Assembly (NCBI GenBank): GCA_903922735.1
Contig: CAIXUZ010000025.1
Coordinates: 40,864-104,863, forward strand
From: an uncultured Verrucomicrobia subdivision 3 bacterium
Lineage (GTDB): Bacteria; Verrucomicrobiota; Verrucomicrobiia; Limisphaerales; UBA11358
DNA length: 64,000 bases
Reading direction: 5' to 3'
Both the position numbers and the translations under genes were made by a program. The stretch's first letter is position 1. Every line of letters begins with the position of its first letter. Under the pieces are notes generated by a model that worked only from the letters and a program-made list of their open reading frames with translations, ran no database searches and was not told the origin of the DNA. This document shows positions 28,046 through 37,280 of the stretch, one piece after another.

Positions 28046-30738
28046 TTCTGCAATTCGGAAAGGCTGACCGGCTTGACCGTCTCGGTGATTTGTCCGGCAC
28101 CTGCGGGCTGCGACGGAACGGCGGTCTGGGCGAAGGGCAAATCACTGTCGGCATGCACGCGATTACCAGCCGGATCAACAATAGAGGGCGTGACGAAAAT
28201 CATCAGGTTCTTTTTGTTGGTGGTCTTGGCATTGCTTTGAAACAAGCGTCCGACCAGCGGCAGGTCGCCGATCACCGGCACTTTGTCTTTGACGGTACTT
28301 TCATAGGAAGTAATCAGACCGCCCAGCGCCACGGTCTGGCTATCCCAGACGTTCACCGTGGTGGCCAATTGACGGATGAAGAATAGAGGCAGGGGCGGCA
28401 TCACGCCTACATAACCAATATTAGCACCAGAACCGGCAGAGGTTTGAATATTGAGAGTCGGTTGGGAATCATAACCCAGAAAATCGGTCATGGAGGGAAT
28501 AATGGCCATATTGATCGTGTATCCGTCCGATAACACACAAGGAATCACGTCGAGAACCGGCCCCTCTTCGATCTGGCTGGTGGTATAAGTAATCGTCGCC
28601 AGCGAGGTGCCGGTGCCACCGGTGCCGCCAGTGCCGCCGGTGCTTGAAGATGACGTTGAAGTCTCGGCGCCAACAATAATGGTTCTCACCTTGGTGGCGC
28701 GCATCTGGGTTTGCCGACCGCTGGTGGTGGTGATTTCAGGTTCCCCGAGCGTTTCGGTACCGGACCGCTGGTCAAGGGCATGGAGCACCACTTGAAGCTG
28801 TGGACTGGTCAAAATGCCAGAGAAGGACCCAATGGCGCTGGAGCTAGCCAAAGTTTGCAAGTTACCTGAAGAATCCAAAGTGCGTAAACCGCTGGTGACG
28901 GAACTCAGAATAGGACTACCACTCTGGTTCACAATCAACCCAGATTGATTGCCGCCATTAATCACCAACCCCTTTGAGCTGTTGACATTGTTCTGGCCCA
29001 TATACCAGTCAAAACCCAACTGCTTATCATCCAACTGCGCCACTTCAATAAAACGGGTTTTCACATGAACCTGGGGAGCAACCTGATTCAAGGTCTGAAT
29101 AATCCGTTCAATCATATCAAGATTGGCCGAAGTACCTTTGACAAACAGCAAGCCTAGTTTGTCATTAAAAAACAACGTCTGGCCGGCAGGATTGGCAAAA
29201 TCCACTCCCAAGGCCGTAAAGAATTCTTTGGCTTCCGTGCTGGCAGTTTGACTCTTGGTCACTTCGGTGACGTATTTCAAGCGAGTCCCGGGCGTCTCGG
29301 CGGCACCGCCGCCACCACCGCCCTGACCACCCTGCTGGGCGGCCCCGAAGGCACGGACAATACCGATCGAAATGGCACCCTGACTACTACTGCTGCTGCC
29401 GCCGCCACCGCCACCGCCACCGCCACTGCCACCACTGCCACCACTACTGCCGCTGCCAGCCAAGGACAAAGCGCTGACCCGATCCAGACCAGACGCAAAG
29501 GTATTGGGATCCACCCGGAATGTGCGCATGGAAAGATCGGGGCTTTCAGTACCTCGAGATTCAAATACCAGGGCAAAATCCTGGACGGAAAACTTCAAAG
29601 GATGGTCACAGGTTAAAATAATTGCGTTCAGCAAATCGGTCAAACGGACATCCGTGAGGCTCGGAATTTTGACCAGCCAGCCGCCAATTTCCCCACCGCC
29701 ACCGATGCCGCCAGCCGGAGCGGCAGCCAAACCTGTGGCCGGGTCCACTGCGGTCGAAGCACCTTGGCCGGATGCATCCGTGTTATGAATCAAGATATTA
29801 ATGCCTTTGTGGTCGGGATCCCTTTTCTTGGCCTCATCAGAAATGGTGCGGAGCACCACACTTAACGGCATGCCCTCGCCAGTGGAAAAACTTTCAAACT
29901 GAATGTGGTCCATTTTAGCCATGATCGCCTGCCGACCCGGACCGGTGAAAATCAGGTTGTTGGTAACATAGGGGTTGGGCACCGGCAAGGCGCGCGGGTT
30001 GGGCAACACCCACTCCTTTTCCACCTGCTCGATACGCGTTTGGGTGTCCACCGTGTGTTTAGTCAGGTCGCGTTTGATTCTGGACTGCTGGATGAGATTC
30101 AAATAATAATTGGCACCGGTATTATCCGGATCGATCTGCACGGCTTCGGTGAGTTTTACTTCCGCCTCCGCCAGTTTGCCCATCTCATAAAGCAGCTTGC
30201 CATCCTGCGCGAGCGTGCCTGACTGAACTTTTTGCTGCGTGATTTTTGGAACCTGATCCAGCGTTTCCGTACCGGGCATGCGGCCCTTCATGGCGGCAAG
30301 CATCTGATCGTTTTGCTCCTTGAAGGCGGAGGCCGCGCTCGCGGTGGAATGAATCTTCAGCTCTTTTTCAGTTTTTAAAACCTGCTGAACCTGCACGTCC
30401 GCCTCATGCAAATCACCGCGGCTCTGGGCATCACGAGCCAGCGCCAAACGCGTTTTGGTCAAGCCCGCAATGGCCTGAGCGGATTCCGAATCAATACCCG
30501 AGCCGACCTGCCCGACCAAGGTACAGCATTCCTGATACAATTTGGCGGCACCCACCACGTTGCCATGCAGGGCAACGGTCTTGGCATCCGCCAACTTCTG
30601 GCGAAGCTCGATGGTTTTGGCCTGGCGCAACACGGCTTCATTTACAGCCGCCGAGGTGGGGTTATCCTGCGCCGACAAGATCGACGGAAAGCTCAAGAGA
30701 GCCGCAAGTCCGAGGGTAAGAAGGTTGGTTTTAGTCAT
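28042..30738 (-). CDS. Secretin (GspD/PilQ superfamily), Amuc_1098-like
   Basis: This 898-residue outer-membrane secretin has a signal peptide (MTKTNLLTLGLAALLSFPS), an N-terminal helical/TPR-like region (LLYEMGKLAEAEVKLTEAV), N-domains, then the secretin channel ending with VPVIGDLPLVGRLFQSN and NLMIFVTPSIVDP. Two Gly/Ser-rich low-complexity runs (about 29390-29460 and 28595-28640) interrupt the extramembrane parts. Gene order with the next three genes matches Akkermansia Amuc_1098-1101 (secretin, 1099, 1100, PilM). It should be the outer ring of a type IV pilus-like or secretion machine. No pilin or assembly ATPase is nearby. Confidence 0.9.
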   Translation of the reverse strand: MTKTNLLTLGLAALLSFPSILSAQDNPTSAAVNEAVLRQAKTIELRQKLADAKTVALHGNVVGAAKLYQECCTLVGQVGSGIDSESAQAIAGLTKTRLALARDAQSRGDLHEADVQVQQVLKTEKELKIHSTASAASAFKEQNDQMLAAMKGRMPGTETLDQVPKITQQKVQSGTLAQDGKLLYEMGKLAEAEVKLTEAVQIDPDNTGANYYLNLIQQSRIKRDLTKHTVDTQTRIEQVEKEWVLPNPRALPVPNPYVTNNLIFTGPGRQAIMAKMDHIQFESFSTGEGMPLSVVLRTISDEAKKRDPDHKGINILIHNTDASGQGASTAVDPATGLAAAPAGGIGGGGEIGGWLVKIPSLTDVRLTDLLNAIILTCDHPLKFSVQDFALVFESRGTESPDLSMRTFRVDPNTFASGLDRVSALSLAGSGSSGGSGGSGGGGGGGGGSSSSSQGAISIGIVRAFGAAQQGGQGGGGGGAAETPGTRLKYVTEVTKSQTASTEAKEFFTALGVDFANPAGQTLFFNDKLGLLFVKGTSANLDMIERIIQTLNQVAPQVHVKTRFIEVAQLDDKQLGFDWYMGQNNVNSSKGLVINGGNQSGLIVNQSGSPILSSVTSGLRTLDSSGNLQTLASSSAIGSFSGILTSPQLQVVLHALDQRSGTETLGEPEITTTSGRQTQMRATKVRTIIVGAETSTSSSSTGGTGGTGGTGTSLATITYTTSQIEEGPVLDVIPCVLSDGYTINMAIIPSMTDFLGYDSQPTLNIQTSAGSGANIGYVGVMPPLPLFFIRQLATTVNVWDSQTVALGGLITSYESTVKDKVPVIGDLPLVGRLFQSNAKTTNKKNLMIFVTPSIVDPAGNRVHADSDLPFAQTAVPSQPAGAGQITETVKPVSLSELQK

Positions 30739-30802
30739 GGCAAAATCTAGTTCGTGGCAATCAATGTATGCGGTTTAATGTGAATGAGGATATTGTTAAC
30801 AC

Positions 30803-31591
30803 TCAGGGCTTATATGGCAATGAAGTTTTTTTCTGGTTGGATTGATCGGACAGGATCAACTCGTTCTGGTTGACATCAAACACGGCATAATCCCCACCGC
30901 CAAAAGACACCTTGTCGTTCTTGCGCCGGGCGGTGAACACTAGTTTATCCGGGTCGTAACGAAAATCCACCAAATAGCCATCCACCCGGCGAAACGGTTT
31001 GTCCCGGACAATGGACAGAGTTTCGCTGGTATCGAGCAACTTGAGCGTCAATGAATCCGGCTTCTCAGCGGCACCCTTTATCCCAATCAACGCAAAAGTG
31101 TCATTGGGCTTGTCGCCCATCGAAATATAATACGACTGCTTGCGGCGCTTTAAGGCCAGCGGAGCAGCCTGCCTTTCCACGCCGATGACATAAAGCGAGC
31201 CCGCAGTGTTGGTAATCACTGAATCAAAGGTAACAATCAAATACAGTGGGGTGATGTTGGTAACCACAATCACATTCGGGCCGGTCCGAGTGACCGCCTT
31301 GATCGGATTACCATCCAAGCCCAGCTGCCATTCGAGTGGATTAAACAACTTATGATTGGCTTCCAAATCCAGATTGATGGGCGTCTGCAAGCGCGCCACC
31401 ACATTGCTTTGAACGGTCAAATCCAAAGCCGGCAACGCCTTGACCGGCGGATTGACCAAATCTTTCCGCGTCTGCGCCATCTCCGCCTTGTCTTCGGAAA
31501 TATAAAACAGCATGAAGCCCAGCACGCCAATCAACCCGGACAACACGAGGCCGAGCAATATCTTTTCGTAGTTTTTTTTGAGAAAGTCCAT
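30803..31591 (-). CDS. Amuc_1099-like inner-membrane protein of the pilus-like locus
   Basis: This 262-residue protein has one N-terminal membrane helix (ILLGLVLSGLIGVLGFMLFY) after a short cytoplasmic MDFLKKNYEK. The rest is probably periplasmic and beta-rich (TPLYLIVTFDSVITN, SYYISMGDKPNDTFALI, RVDGYLVDFRYDPD). I know no domain name. It has the position and approximate topology of Amuc_1099, between the secretin and Amuc_1100 homologues, and may play a PilP/GspC-like part. Its start is 1 bp after the stop of the upstream gene. Confidence 0.6.
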   Translation of the reverse strand: MDFLKKNYEKILLGLVLSGLIGVLGFMLFYISEDKAEMAQTRKDLVNPPVKALPALDLTVQSNVVARLQTPINLDLEANHKLFNPLEWQLGLDGNPIKAVTRTGPNVIVVTNITPLYLIVTFDSVITNTAGSLYVIGVERQAAPLALKRRKQSYYISMGDKPNDTFALIGIKGAAEKPDSLTLKLLDTSETLSIVRDKPFRRVDGYLVDFRYDPDKLVFTARRKNDKVSFGGGDYAVFDVNQNELILSDQSNQKKTSLPYKP

Positions 31592-31592
31592 C

Positions 31593-32525
31593 TTAACTTT
31601 TGGGCAGCAGTTTCACCAGTTTCACATCCATCGTAACCCGAAGCAATTGCTCCTTCAAAACAGTCTTCAATCCACCCCGCGGCGAAACAGGTCGCGCCAC
31701 GGGCGCAGCAACGGCTCCCGGTGCCGGCTCGCCGGCAGATGGCAAGGCGGACGGGGCGGCACCCGACGCGCCGCCGGCGGTGGTCGCCACACTGGCCGGC
31801 TGGACAATGACGGATTTAACGATGAACGCATTGGTCGAGGCGGCAAAACCGGCAATAACGCGGGCCAGTTCCACTGAAAAACATCGAAAAGAAAGGGTAT
31901 AGGGAGTAATGACCGCCAAATCGTTTACGACGGGCATTTGCTCGGTAAAATCCGAACCGGACCCAGCCCCATCACTCTTAGCCACCCGACTTCGCTGCAC
32001 CCCATCAAGCGCATTGACATGCGCAGCAAAAAGAATTTCCACAATGGATTTCACCTCGGCCAGCTGGGCGGCCAAGGCCCCCAAACTATTGGTCTCCAAA
32101 TCAAAATTGCCTTTTTGCGCGGCAAACGAGAAGTAATATTTTGGCGGCAGCAGCACCCCGGCATCGGCCGCCTCGCGCGACAGCTGATCAATGGTCCGTT
32201 GCAACAGCCCAACAAACGACTCGCTGGTGGTGATATCCGGCGCCAAAGGGGGAATCGGTGAAAAATAGGTCTTGGCCGCAGCGATCCATTCACGCAATTG
32301 CTGTTCCTGCCTGGCGGCAATGGCGGTGTTGTTAATTTCTTCATTGCCAGGTGCAGGGGTTTTCTGGGCAAGACTCTTAAGCGTGCCGTAGCTTTCGTTC
32401 AGCTTCTGTTTGGCATCGGAATTTAGCGACCACCCTTTGTAAGTATAAAAACCCGCCCCCCCGAGCAATCCCAAGGCGATGACTCCCCCCAGGGCAAAAA
32501 ATAAATTTCGTTTAATCCAACTCAT
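31593..32525 (-). CDS. Amuc_1100-like pilus-associated membrane protein
   Basis: This 310-residue protein has an N-terminal helix (FFALGGVIALGLLGGAGFYTY), a coiled coil region, a periplasmic alpha/beta domain and an Ala/Pro-rich stretch before a final strand (LLRVTMDVKLVKLLPKS). The topology, length and place between pilM-like and 1099-like genes match Akkermansia Amuc_1100, a PilO-like membrane protein known for TLR2 signalling and gut-barrier effects. Sequence identity seems low and I judge homology mostly from gene order and architecture. It is separated from the pilM-like gene by 1 bp. Confidence 0.6.
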   Translation of the reverse strand: MSWIKRNLFFALGGVIALGLLGGAGFYTYKGWSLNSDAKQKLNESYGTLKSLAQKTPAPGNEEINNTAIAARQEQQLREWIAAAKTYFSPIPPLAPDITTSESFVGLLQRTIDQLSREAADAGVLLPPKYYFSFAAQKGNFDLETNSLGALAAQLAEVKSIVEILFAAHVNALDGVQRSRVAKSDGAGSGSDFTEQMPVVNDLAVITPYTLSFRCFSVELARVIAGFAASTNAFIVKSVIVQPASVATTAGGASGAAPSALPSAGEPAPGAVAAPVARPVSPRGGLKTVLKEQLLRVTMDVKLVKLLPKS

Positions 32526-32526
32526 A

Positions 32527-34272
32527 TTAAAAAGTCGGCGGGTTAAGCAGCGTCACGTTAATCGTGAAGGTGAAGGTGTTGTTTGACTCATCCGGAGTGA
32601 CCTGACCGACCAGCGCCGTCGCATTCGGATCCACCATCGGCGAACTTTTTATGGCCGTGGCGGCGGCGGAAACGATACTGGTGCTGGCATCCGCATCCCC
32701 GCTCACTTTGGTCAAATCCACAGCACGACAGATCAGCGTTACCACCTTTTTAGGATTGGTCGCGGCAGGTTCGGGGGAGGTTGACGCGGCGGCAGAGGGC
32801 ATGACCAGCTGCTCAATCCAGAGACCCGCATCAATGCTCGGATTCTTTTGGGCGAATTTCATCCGGATGCTTTCCTCGCCACGCAGGAGCACGCGGCGCA
32901 TCTCGGACAGAAAATCCGCCCAATAATAACGCTGCTGCATCCAAGTCGCAATCTGCGCCGCTTCGCTCTCCGTCTTCTTCAATCGGCTGTATACCTTATC
33001 AAACTTCTGCGCCTGACTATTCTTCTCCTGAACATCCGGCCCCAGCCGTTCAATCTCTGATTCTTTATTGGCGGCCAGTTTTTGAAACAAGAAACCAACC
33101 GCGAAAGCCACCAAGAGCATGAAAATCACGCTGGCGACCAGATATGGCTTTTTCCGGTTGAATGATTGCCAGCGCAGGGTGCTGGCCGGCATCAAATTCA
33201 TTTCCACCGGGCAATTGGCCATGTTGCGCAAGCCGAGGCCAACCACTTCACCAAACGAATGGGCCACGCGCGCCAGCTCTTCGAGATTCACCGCCGGGTT
33301 GATCTGCACGTTGCGGAAGGGGTTGAAATATTCCACCGGCACACTCAATTTTTCCGCAAAGAACTGCGCGGTATAGGGCATGATGGAAGCGCCGCCGGAG
33401 AGAAATAATCTTTGGGGGGGCGAACCACCGTGCTGGCCCCGATAGAACTGCAAAGTCTGATTGATCTGAATGTGCAGCTTGGTCATGAACTGGCGGGCAA
33501 TCTTGGAAATGGCGGCCTGATGAGGGTTCTCGGGCTCCTCGTAGGCGCCGCCAAGGCTCACAAAACCTTCAGCGATCTTGATTTTTTCCGCCTCGTTAAA
33601 ACTTAACTTGGCCTCATTCGCAAAATCCTGAGTAATGGTGTTGGCGCCCAGATTGATGCCGCGCGAGAAGACTTTCCCTTTTTCAAAAAACAGCAGGCTG
33701 CTCGTCTTAGCCCCGATGTCCAGCAACATCGTGCAATCTTCCAGCTCACCATAGTTATACCGGAACGCGTTGCACAACGCGGCGGGCGAAGCATCGCACA
33801 GATGCAAGTTCAGCTTGGCCTCGCCTACCACCCGAAAAAGTCCTTCGACAATTTCCGCCTTAATGGCGACCAGCAGCACCTCCAGTTCGCCGCTGGGAGC
33901 CGAGCCAAGAATCTGATAATCCCAAACCACCTCCGCCAGCGGGAAGGGCACATTCTGCTGCGCTTCGTATTGGATGATTTGCTCCACCTTGCCCGAATCG
34001 ACCGGCGGCAATTTGACAAACTTGGAGAAAACATGGAAACCCGGGGCACAGACATTAACGTTCTTGGCGGTGATGCCCTTTTCGGCCAGCACCTCCTGCA
34101 AGGCCAGCTGGATGGTTTTTTCCCGCGTGCCCTCCTGCGAGCCTTCCAAGCCGAGCGGCTTGATGACAAAGTTCTTGAGCTGCAAGCCACCGGTTTCATG
34201 GGCTTCAAACTCCGCGAGTTTGAGGCTGCCCGCCCCGAAATCAATGGTCAAAAATGGTTTAGTATTCAGCAT
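32527..34272 (-). CDS. PilM-like actin-fold ATPase with C-terminal membrane anchor
   Basis: The first about 350 residues are PilM: FLTIDFGAGSLKLAEFE (phosphate 1), QYEAQQNVPFPL, LLDIGAKTSSLLFFEKG and LFLSGGASIMPY. A membrane helix follows at about 375-395 (ASVIFMLLVAFAVGFLF), then a coiled coil and a periplasmic domain ending in TFTINVTLLNPPTF, which is PilN-like. It is thus a natural PilM-PilN-type fusion of 581 residues. It is first in the gene string pilM-like, Amuc_1100-like, Amuc_1099-like, secretin. A 165-bp divergent spacer separates it from acyP and must carry the operon promoter. Confidence 0.82.
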   Translation of the reverse strand: MLNTKPFLTIDFGAGSLKLAEFEAHETGGLQLKNFVIKPLGLEGSQEGTREKTIQLALQEVLAEKGITAKNVNVCAPGFHVFSKFVKLPPVDSGKVEQIIQYEAQQNVPFPLAEVVWDYQILGSAPSGELEVLLVAIKAEIVEGLFRVVGEAKLNLHLCDASPAALCNAFRYNYGELEDCTMLLDIGAKTSSLLFFEKGKVFSRGINLGANTITQDFANEAKLSFNEAEKIKIAEGFVSLGGAYEEPENPHQAAISKIARQFMTKLHIQINQTLQFYRGQHGGSPPQRLFLSGGASIMPYTAQFFAEKLSVPVEYFNPFRNVQINPAVNLEELARVAHSFGEVVGLGLRNMANCPVEMNLMPASTLRWQSFNRKKPYLVASVIFMLLVAFAVGFLFQKLAANKESEIERLGPDVQEKNSQAQKFDKVYSRLKKTESEAAQIATWMQQRYYWADFLSEMRRVLLRGEESIRMKFAQKNPSIDAGLWIEQLVMPSAAASTSPEPAATNPKKVVTLICRAVDLTKVSGDADASTSIVSAAATAIKSSPMVDPNATALVGQVTPDESNNTFTFTINVTLLNPPTF

Positions 34273-34437
34273 GTTGTCTGCGACGCCGCAACCTCCCGAC
34301 CGATTTTTTATTTTCGCATCAAGGGCAGCGCGAATGGATTAAGCCAAATTCCCTTCTCGGTCAAATATAAATCATAAATAATTTACTTTCACCGGAAAAA
34401 TATTGCATCCCCGCCGCACCTTTGGCTTCATCCCGTC

Positions 34438-34737
34438 GTGTCACTGACCGCCACCAACCCCGTCCGCCAGCGAATGATTGTCCTTTACTCCGGCAACGTT
34501 CAGGGCGTCGGCTTCCGCTACACCGCCAAAACCGTCGCCACCGGCTTTGAAGTCACCGGCGTCATCCGCAACCTGCCTGACGGCCGAGTGGAGTTGATCG
34601 CCGAAGGCCGCCACGCGGAATTGGCGGATTTTCGCATCGCCATTCTTGACGCAGGTCTTGCTGGATTTATCTCTGACGAACAGGTAACTTGGCTTCCCGC
34701 GAAAAATGAATTTCGGGGATTTGAAATAGTTCGTTAG
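34438..34737 (+). CDS. Acylphosphatase
   Basis: This 99-residue enzyme hydrolyses acyl phosphates. The signature YSGNVQGVGFRYTAK contains the phosphate-binding loop and catalytic Arg, and the catalytic Asn is in GVIRNLPDGRVELIAEG. It opens with GTG at 34438 (VSLTATNPVRQRM) or ATG at 34474; I list the longer form. It ends 2 bp before the next gene, indicating an operon. Confidence 0.9.
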   Translation: MSLTATNPVRQRMIVLYSGNVQGVGFRYTAKTVATGFEVTGVIRNLPDGRVELIAEGRHAELADFRIAILDAGLAGFISDEQVTWLPAKNEFRGFEIVR

Positions 34738-34739
34738 CA

Positions 34740-35462
34740 ATGAAATACGCCATCATCGCAGACATTCACGGAAATCTGGAAGCTTTTCAGGTTGTGCTGG
34801 AAGATATCCGCGCCCAAAATGCCACCCATATCGTCTGTCTGGGCGATGTCGTCGGCTATAACGCCAACCCCAATGAATGCCTGCAAATCGTCCGCGAGAT
34901 GAATATTCCCTGCATCAAGGGCAACCACGACGAATACTGTTCCACCGACAATCATCTTGAAGGATTCAACCCCCACGCCGCTGACGCCGTCCACTGGACC
35001 CGCGACCAGCTGAACGACGACGACAAGCAATGGCTCCGCGAACTGAAATACACCCGCATGGCCGCGAACTTCACCATGGTTCACGCCACGCTCGACGCCC
35101 CCCAGCGCTGGGGCTATGTGTTGGACAAACTCGCCGCCGCCGCCAGTTTTCCCTACCAGACCACCCAGGTCTGTTTCTTCGGCCATACCCACGTTCCCGT
35201 TGCGTTCATGCGCGACACCGTGGTGCGCGGCGGCACTTATTCCAAGTTCAAAGTGGATCCTTCAAAAAAATATTTCATCAACGTCGGGGCCGTCGGTCAA
35301 CCGCGGGACAACAACCCTAAAGCCGGCTACGTCCTCTACGACCTGGATGCCCAAACGATAGAACTGCGCCGGCTCGAATATGACATCGCCGCCGCGCAGA
35401 AAAAAATCCGCGATGCCGGGCTGCCAGAACGCCTCGCCGAACGGCTGGCTTTCGGGCGATAA
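34740..35462 (+). CDS. Calcineurin-like metallophosphoesterase
   Basis: This 240-residue phosphoesterase of the YfcE/MPP class has metal-binding motifs IADIHGNLEAF, CLGDVVGYNANP, IKGNHDEY, MVHATL and FFGHTHVP. The substrate cannot be inferred; relatives hydrolyse cyclic nucleotides or phosphodiesters, or act on protein phosphates. The ATG overlaps the spacer of 2 bp after acyP. Confidence 0.88.
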   Translation: MKYAIIADIHGNLEAFQVVLEDIRAQNATHIVCLGDVVGYNANPNECLQIVREMNIPCIKGNHDEYCSTDNHLEGFNPHAADAVHWTRDQLNDDDKQWLRELKYTRMAANFTMVHATLDAPQRWGYVLDKLAAAASFPYQTTQVCFFGHTHVPVAFMRDTVVRGGTYSKFKVDPSKKYFINVGAVGQPRDNNPKAGYVLYDLDAQTIELRRLEYDIAAAQKKIRDAGLPERLAERLAFGR

Positions 35463-35472
35463 ATCAGGTCCT

Positions 35473-35533
35473 CGGTTCAAAGTTCAGCGTTCAGAGTTTC
35501 CGCGCGCGACCTTGAACCCTGAACTTTGAACCG
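35473..35533. repeat. Long inverted repeat in front of the glycosyltransferase gene
   Basis: The left arm starts CGGTTCAAAGTTCAG (35473) and the right arm ends CTGAACTTTGAACCG (35533). They are perfect 15-base complements, continued by weaker pairs GTTCA/TGAAC. The centre holds TTCCGCGCGCGACC. It sits immediately before the GTG start at 35535, so the mRNA leader would fold into a strong stem, or it may be a spacer palindrome of the kind seen elsewhere. Confidence 0.75.
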
Positions 35534-35534
35534 C

Positions 35535-36578
35535 GTGAAAATCTTCATCCTCAAACCAAGTTCGCTCGGCGACGTGATTCAAGCGTTGCCGGTGCTGCGC
35601 CTGCTGAAGCAGTGTTATCCCGCGGCCGAGATTTTTTGGTGGATTGACTCCACGCTCGCTCCACTCATTGAAGGAGATGCGGATTTGACCGGGGTCGTTC
35701 GCTTCGAGCGCAAACGCTGGGCCAAGCCACAATACTGGCCCGAAATGTTCCGGAGCATCCGCTGGCTGCGCGCGCAAAAATTCGATCTCGTCATCGACCT
35801 GCAATGCCTGCTCCGCAGCGCCGCCTTTTCGTGGCTCGCCAACGGAAAATTTCTGGCCGGCCTCGATGAAACCCGCGAAGGCGCCCGCGGCTTTTACGAT
35901 CTCGCGGTGCCGCGAAAATCTTTTCACACCCACGCCGTGGACTGGTATCTTTCCGTGCTGCCGCCGCTCGACGTGCCGGTTCATAAAAACTTCGTCTGGC
36001 TGCCAGAACGGCCAAAGGTCGCCGCTGAAATAATGCGCAAATGGCCCGAGGCAATCGCGCCCCCGCCGCCCGCCGCCCGCCGCCCTCCTCGCTGGATTGC
36101 TTTGCCGCCCGGCGCCCGCTGGCAAAACAAACGCTGGCCGGCAAAACATTTCGGGGAACTGATCCATTCGCTCGCACAAATATTTCCGGAGGTGCGGTTC
36201 GCCATTCTGGGCGGCAAAAACGACCACCCGCTCGGTGAAATCATTTCACAATCCGCGCCGGACCGCTGTCTGAATTTGTGCGGAGCCACTTCACTGCCGG
36301 AAATGGTGGAGTGGGTCCGCCGCTGCGATTTGATGGTCACCAATGACACCGGCCCAATGCACGTGGCGGCCGCACTCGGCAAACCGCTCGTCGCGCTCTT
36401 CGGTCCGACAGAGCCGCGCCGCACCGGTCCCTACGGCCAACTGGAAAATGCGCTGCGCCTCGACCTCCCCTGCTCACCCTGCTTAAAGTCACATTGCACC
36501 ATTGAGAAAACCGACGAATGCATGCGCGCCCTGCCGCCAGCTTTGGTTTGCCAGCACGTGCAAAAAATCCTGTCGTGA
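35535..36578 (+). CDS. Family 9 glycosyltransferase (heptosyltransferase-like)
   Basis: This 347-residue GT-B transferase resembles WaaC/WaaF-type ADP-heptose:LPS heptosyltransferases. Motifs: KIFILKPSSLGDVIQALPVL, FDLVIDLQCLLRS, WIALPPGARWQNKRWP, and the donor-binding segment LMVTNDTGPMHVAAALG followed by LFGPTEPRRTGP. A final CSPCLKSHC cluster is common in these enzymes. I start at GTG 35535; a TTG 9 bp earlier would lie in the inverted repeat. With kdsD it indicates an LPS-bearing outer membrane. Confidence 0.88.
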   Translation: MKIFILKPSSLGDVIQALPVLRLLKQCYPAAEIFWWIDSTLAPLIEGDADLTGVVRFERKRWAKPQYWPEMFRSIRWLRAQKFDLVIDLQCLLRSAAFSWLANGKFLAGLDETREGARGFYDLAVPRKSFHTHAVDWYLSVLPPLDVPVHKNFVWLPERPKVAAEIMRKWPEAIAPPPPAARRPPRWIALPPGARWQNKRWPAKHFGELIHSLAQIFPEVRFAILGGKNDHPLGEIISQSAPDRCLNLCGATSLPEMVEWVRRCDLMVTNDTGPMHVAAALGKPLVALFGPTEPRRTGPYGQLENALRLDLPCSPCLKSHCTIEKTDECMRALPPALVCQHVQKILS

Positions 36579-36618
36579 CGCACTTGACTTGCCACGGCGA
36601 GAACGCAATTCTCGCCGC

Positions 36619-37278
36619 ATGAAATCCATTGCAGCATACCTTTTCCTGGCGGCAACGGTTGGCCTCGCGCAAGACACCGACCCGACTTATCCACCCGCGC
36701 CAAACCGCGAAATGACCGTCGTGTTGTTCAATCAAAAAGATTTTTCCGGATGGACTTTCTGCATGAAGGATAACGCCGACCCGCAGCAGACCTGGTGCGT
36801 CACCAATGGGGTCATTCATTGCACCGGCAAGCCCACCGGATATATCCGCACCAGCGGCGTTTACAGCAATTATTTTCTCACCGTGGAATGGCGTTTTGTG
36901 AAAATCGCACCCAAGGCCGACAACACCGGCATCCTCGTTCATATCCAACCGCCGGACAAAGTCTGGCCGCAGTGCGTTCAAGTTCAGGGCAAACACACCC
37001 GTCAGGGCGACCTATTTTTGATGGAAGGCGCGGAAGCCAAGGAGCACAAAGGCATGGATAAAAACACCCCGGTTCCTTTTCACGGTGAATCCATGGAACG
37101 CCCCGTCGGTGAATGGAACAAGGCCGAAACCATCTGCAAAAACAACAAGGTCACTTCCTTCATTAACGGCAAACTGGTGAACGAAGTCACCGAATGCACC
37201 ATCAATTCCGGCTGCATCGGCATCCAGAGCGAAGGCGGCGAGCTCGAAATCCGCACCATCGCCTACTCGCCGCTGTAG
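36619..37278 (+). CDS. DUF1080 (3-keto-disaccharide hydrolase-like) exported protein
   Basis: This 219-residue protein has a signal peptide (MKSIAAYLFLAATVGLAQ) and a DUF1080 concanavalin-like domain: LFNQKDFSGWTF, GVIHCTGKPTGYIRT, NYFLTVEWRFVK, DNTGILVHI, and a C-terminal GCIGIQSEGGELEIRTI. The family is abundant in Verrucomicrobiota and Planctomycetes and has been linked to 3-keto-glycoside hydrolysis. It acts outside the cytoplasm. The start ATG at 36619 gives the signal peptide. Confidence 0.88.
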   Translation: MKSIAAYLFLAATVGLAQDTDPTYPPAPNREMTVVLFNQKDFSGWTFCMKDNADPQQTWCVTNGVIHCTGKPTGYIRTSGVYSNYFLTVEWRFVKIAPKADNTGILVHIQPPDKVWPQCVQVQGKHTRQGDLFLMEGAEAKEHKGMDKNTPVPFHGESMERPVGEWNKAETICKNNKVTSFINGKLVNEVTECTINSGCIGIQSEGGELEIRTIAYSPL

Positions 37279-37280
37279 AA

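Noticed and set aside
29390..29460. Gly/Ser-coding runs in the secretin gene as a frame-switch site
   Set aside because: Codon-level repeats without long homopolymers; the frame continues normally on both sides.
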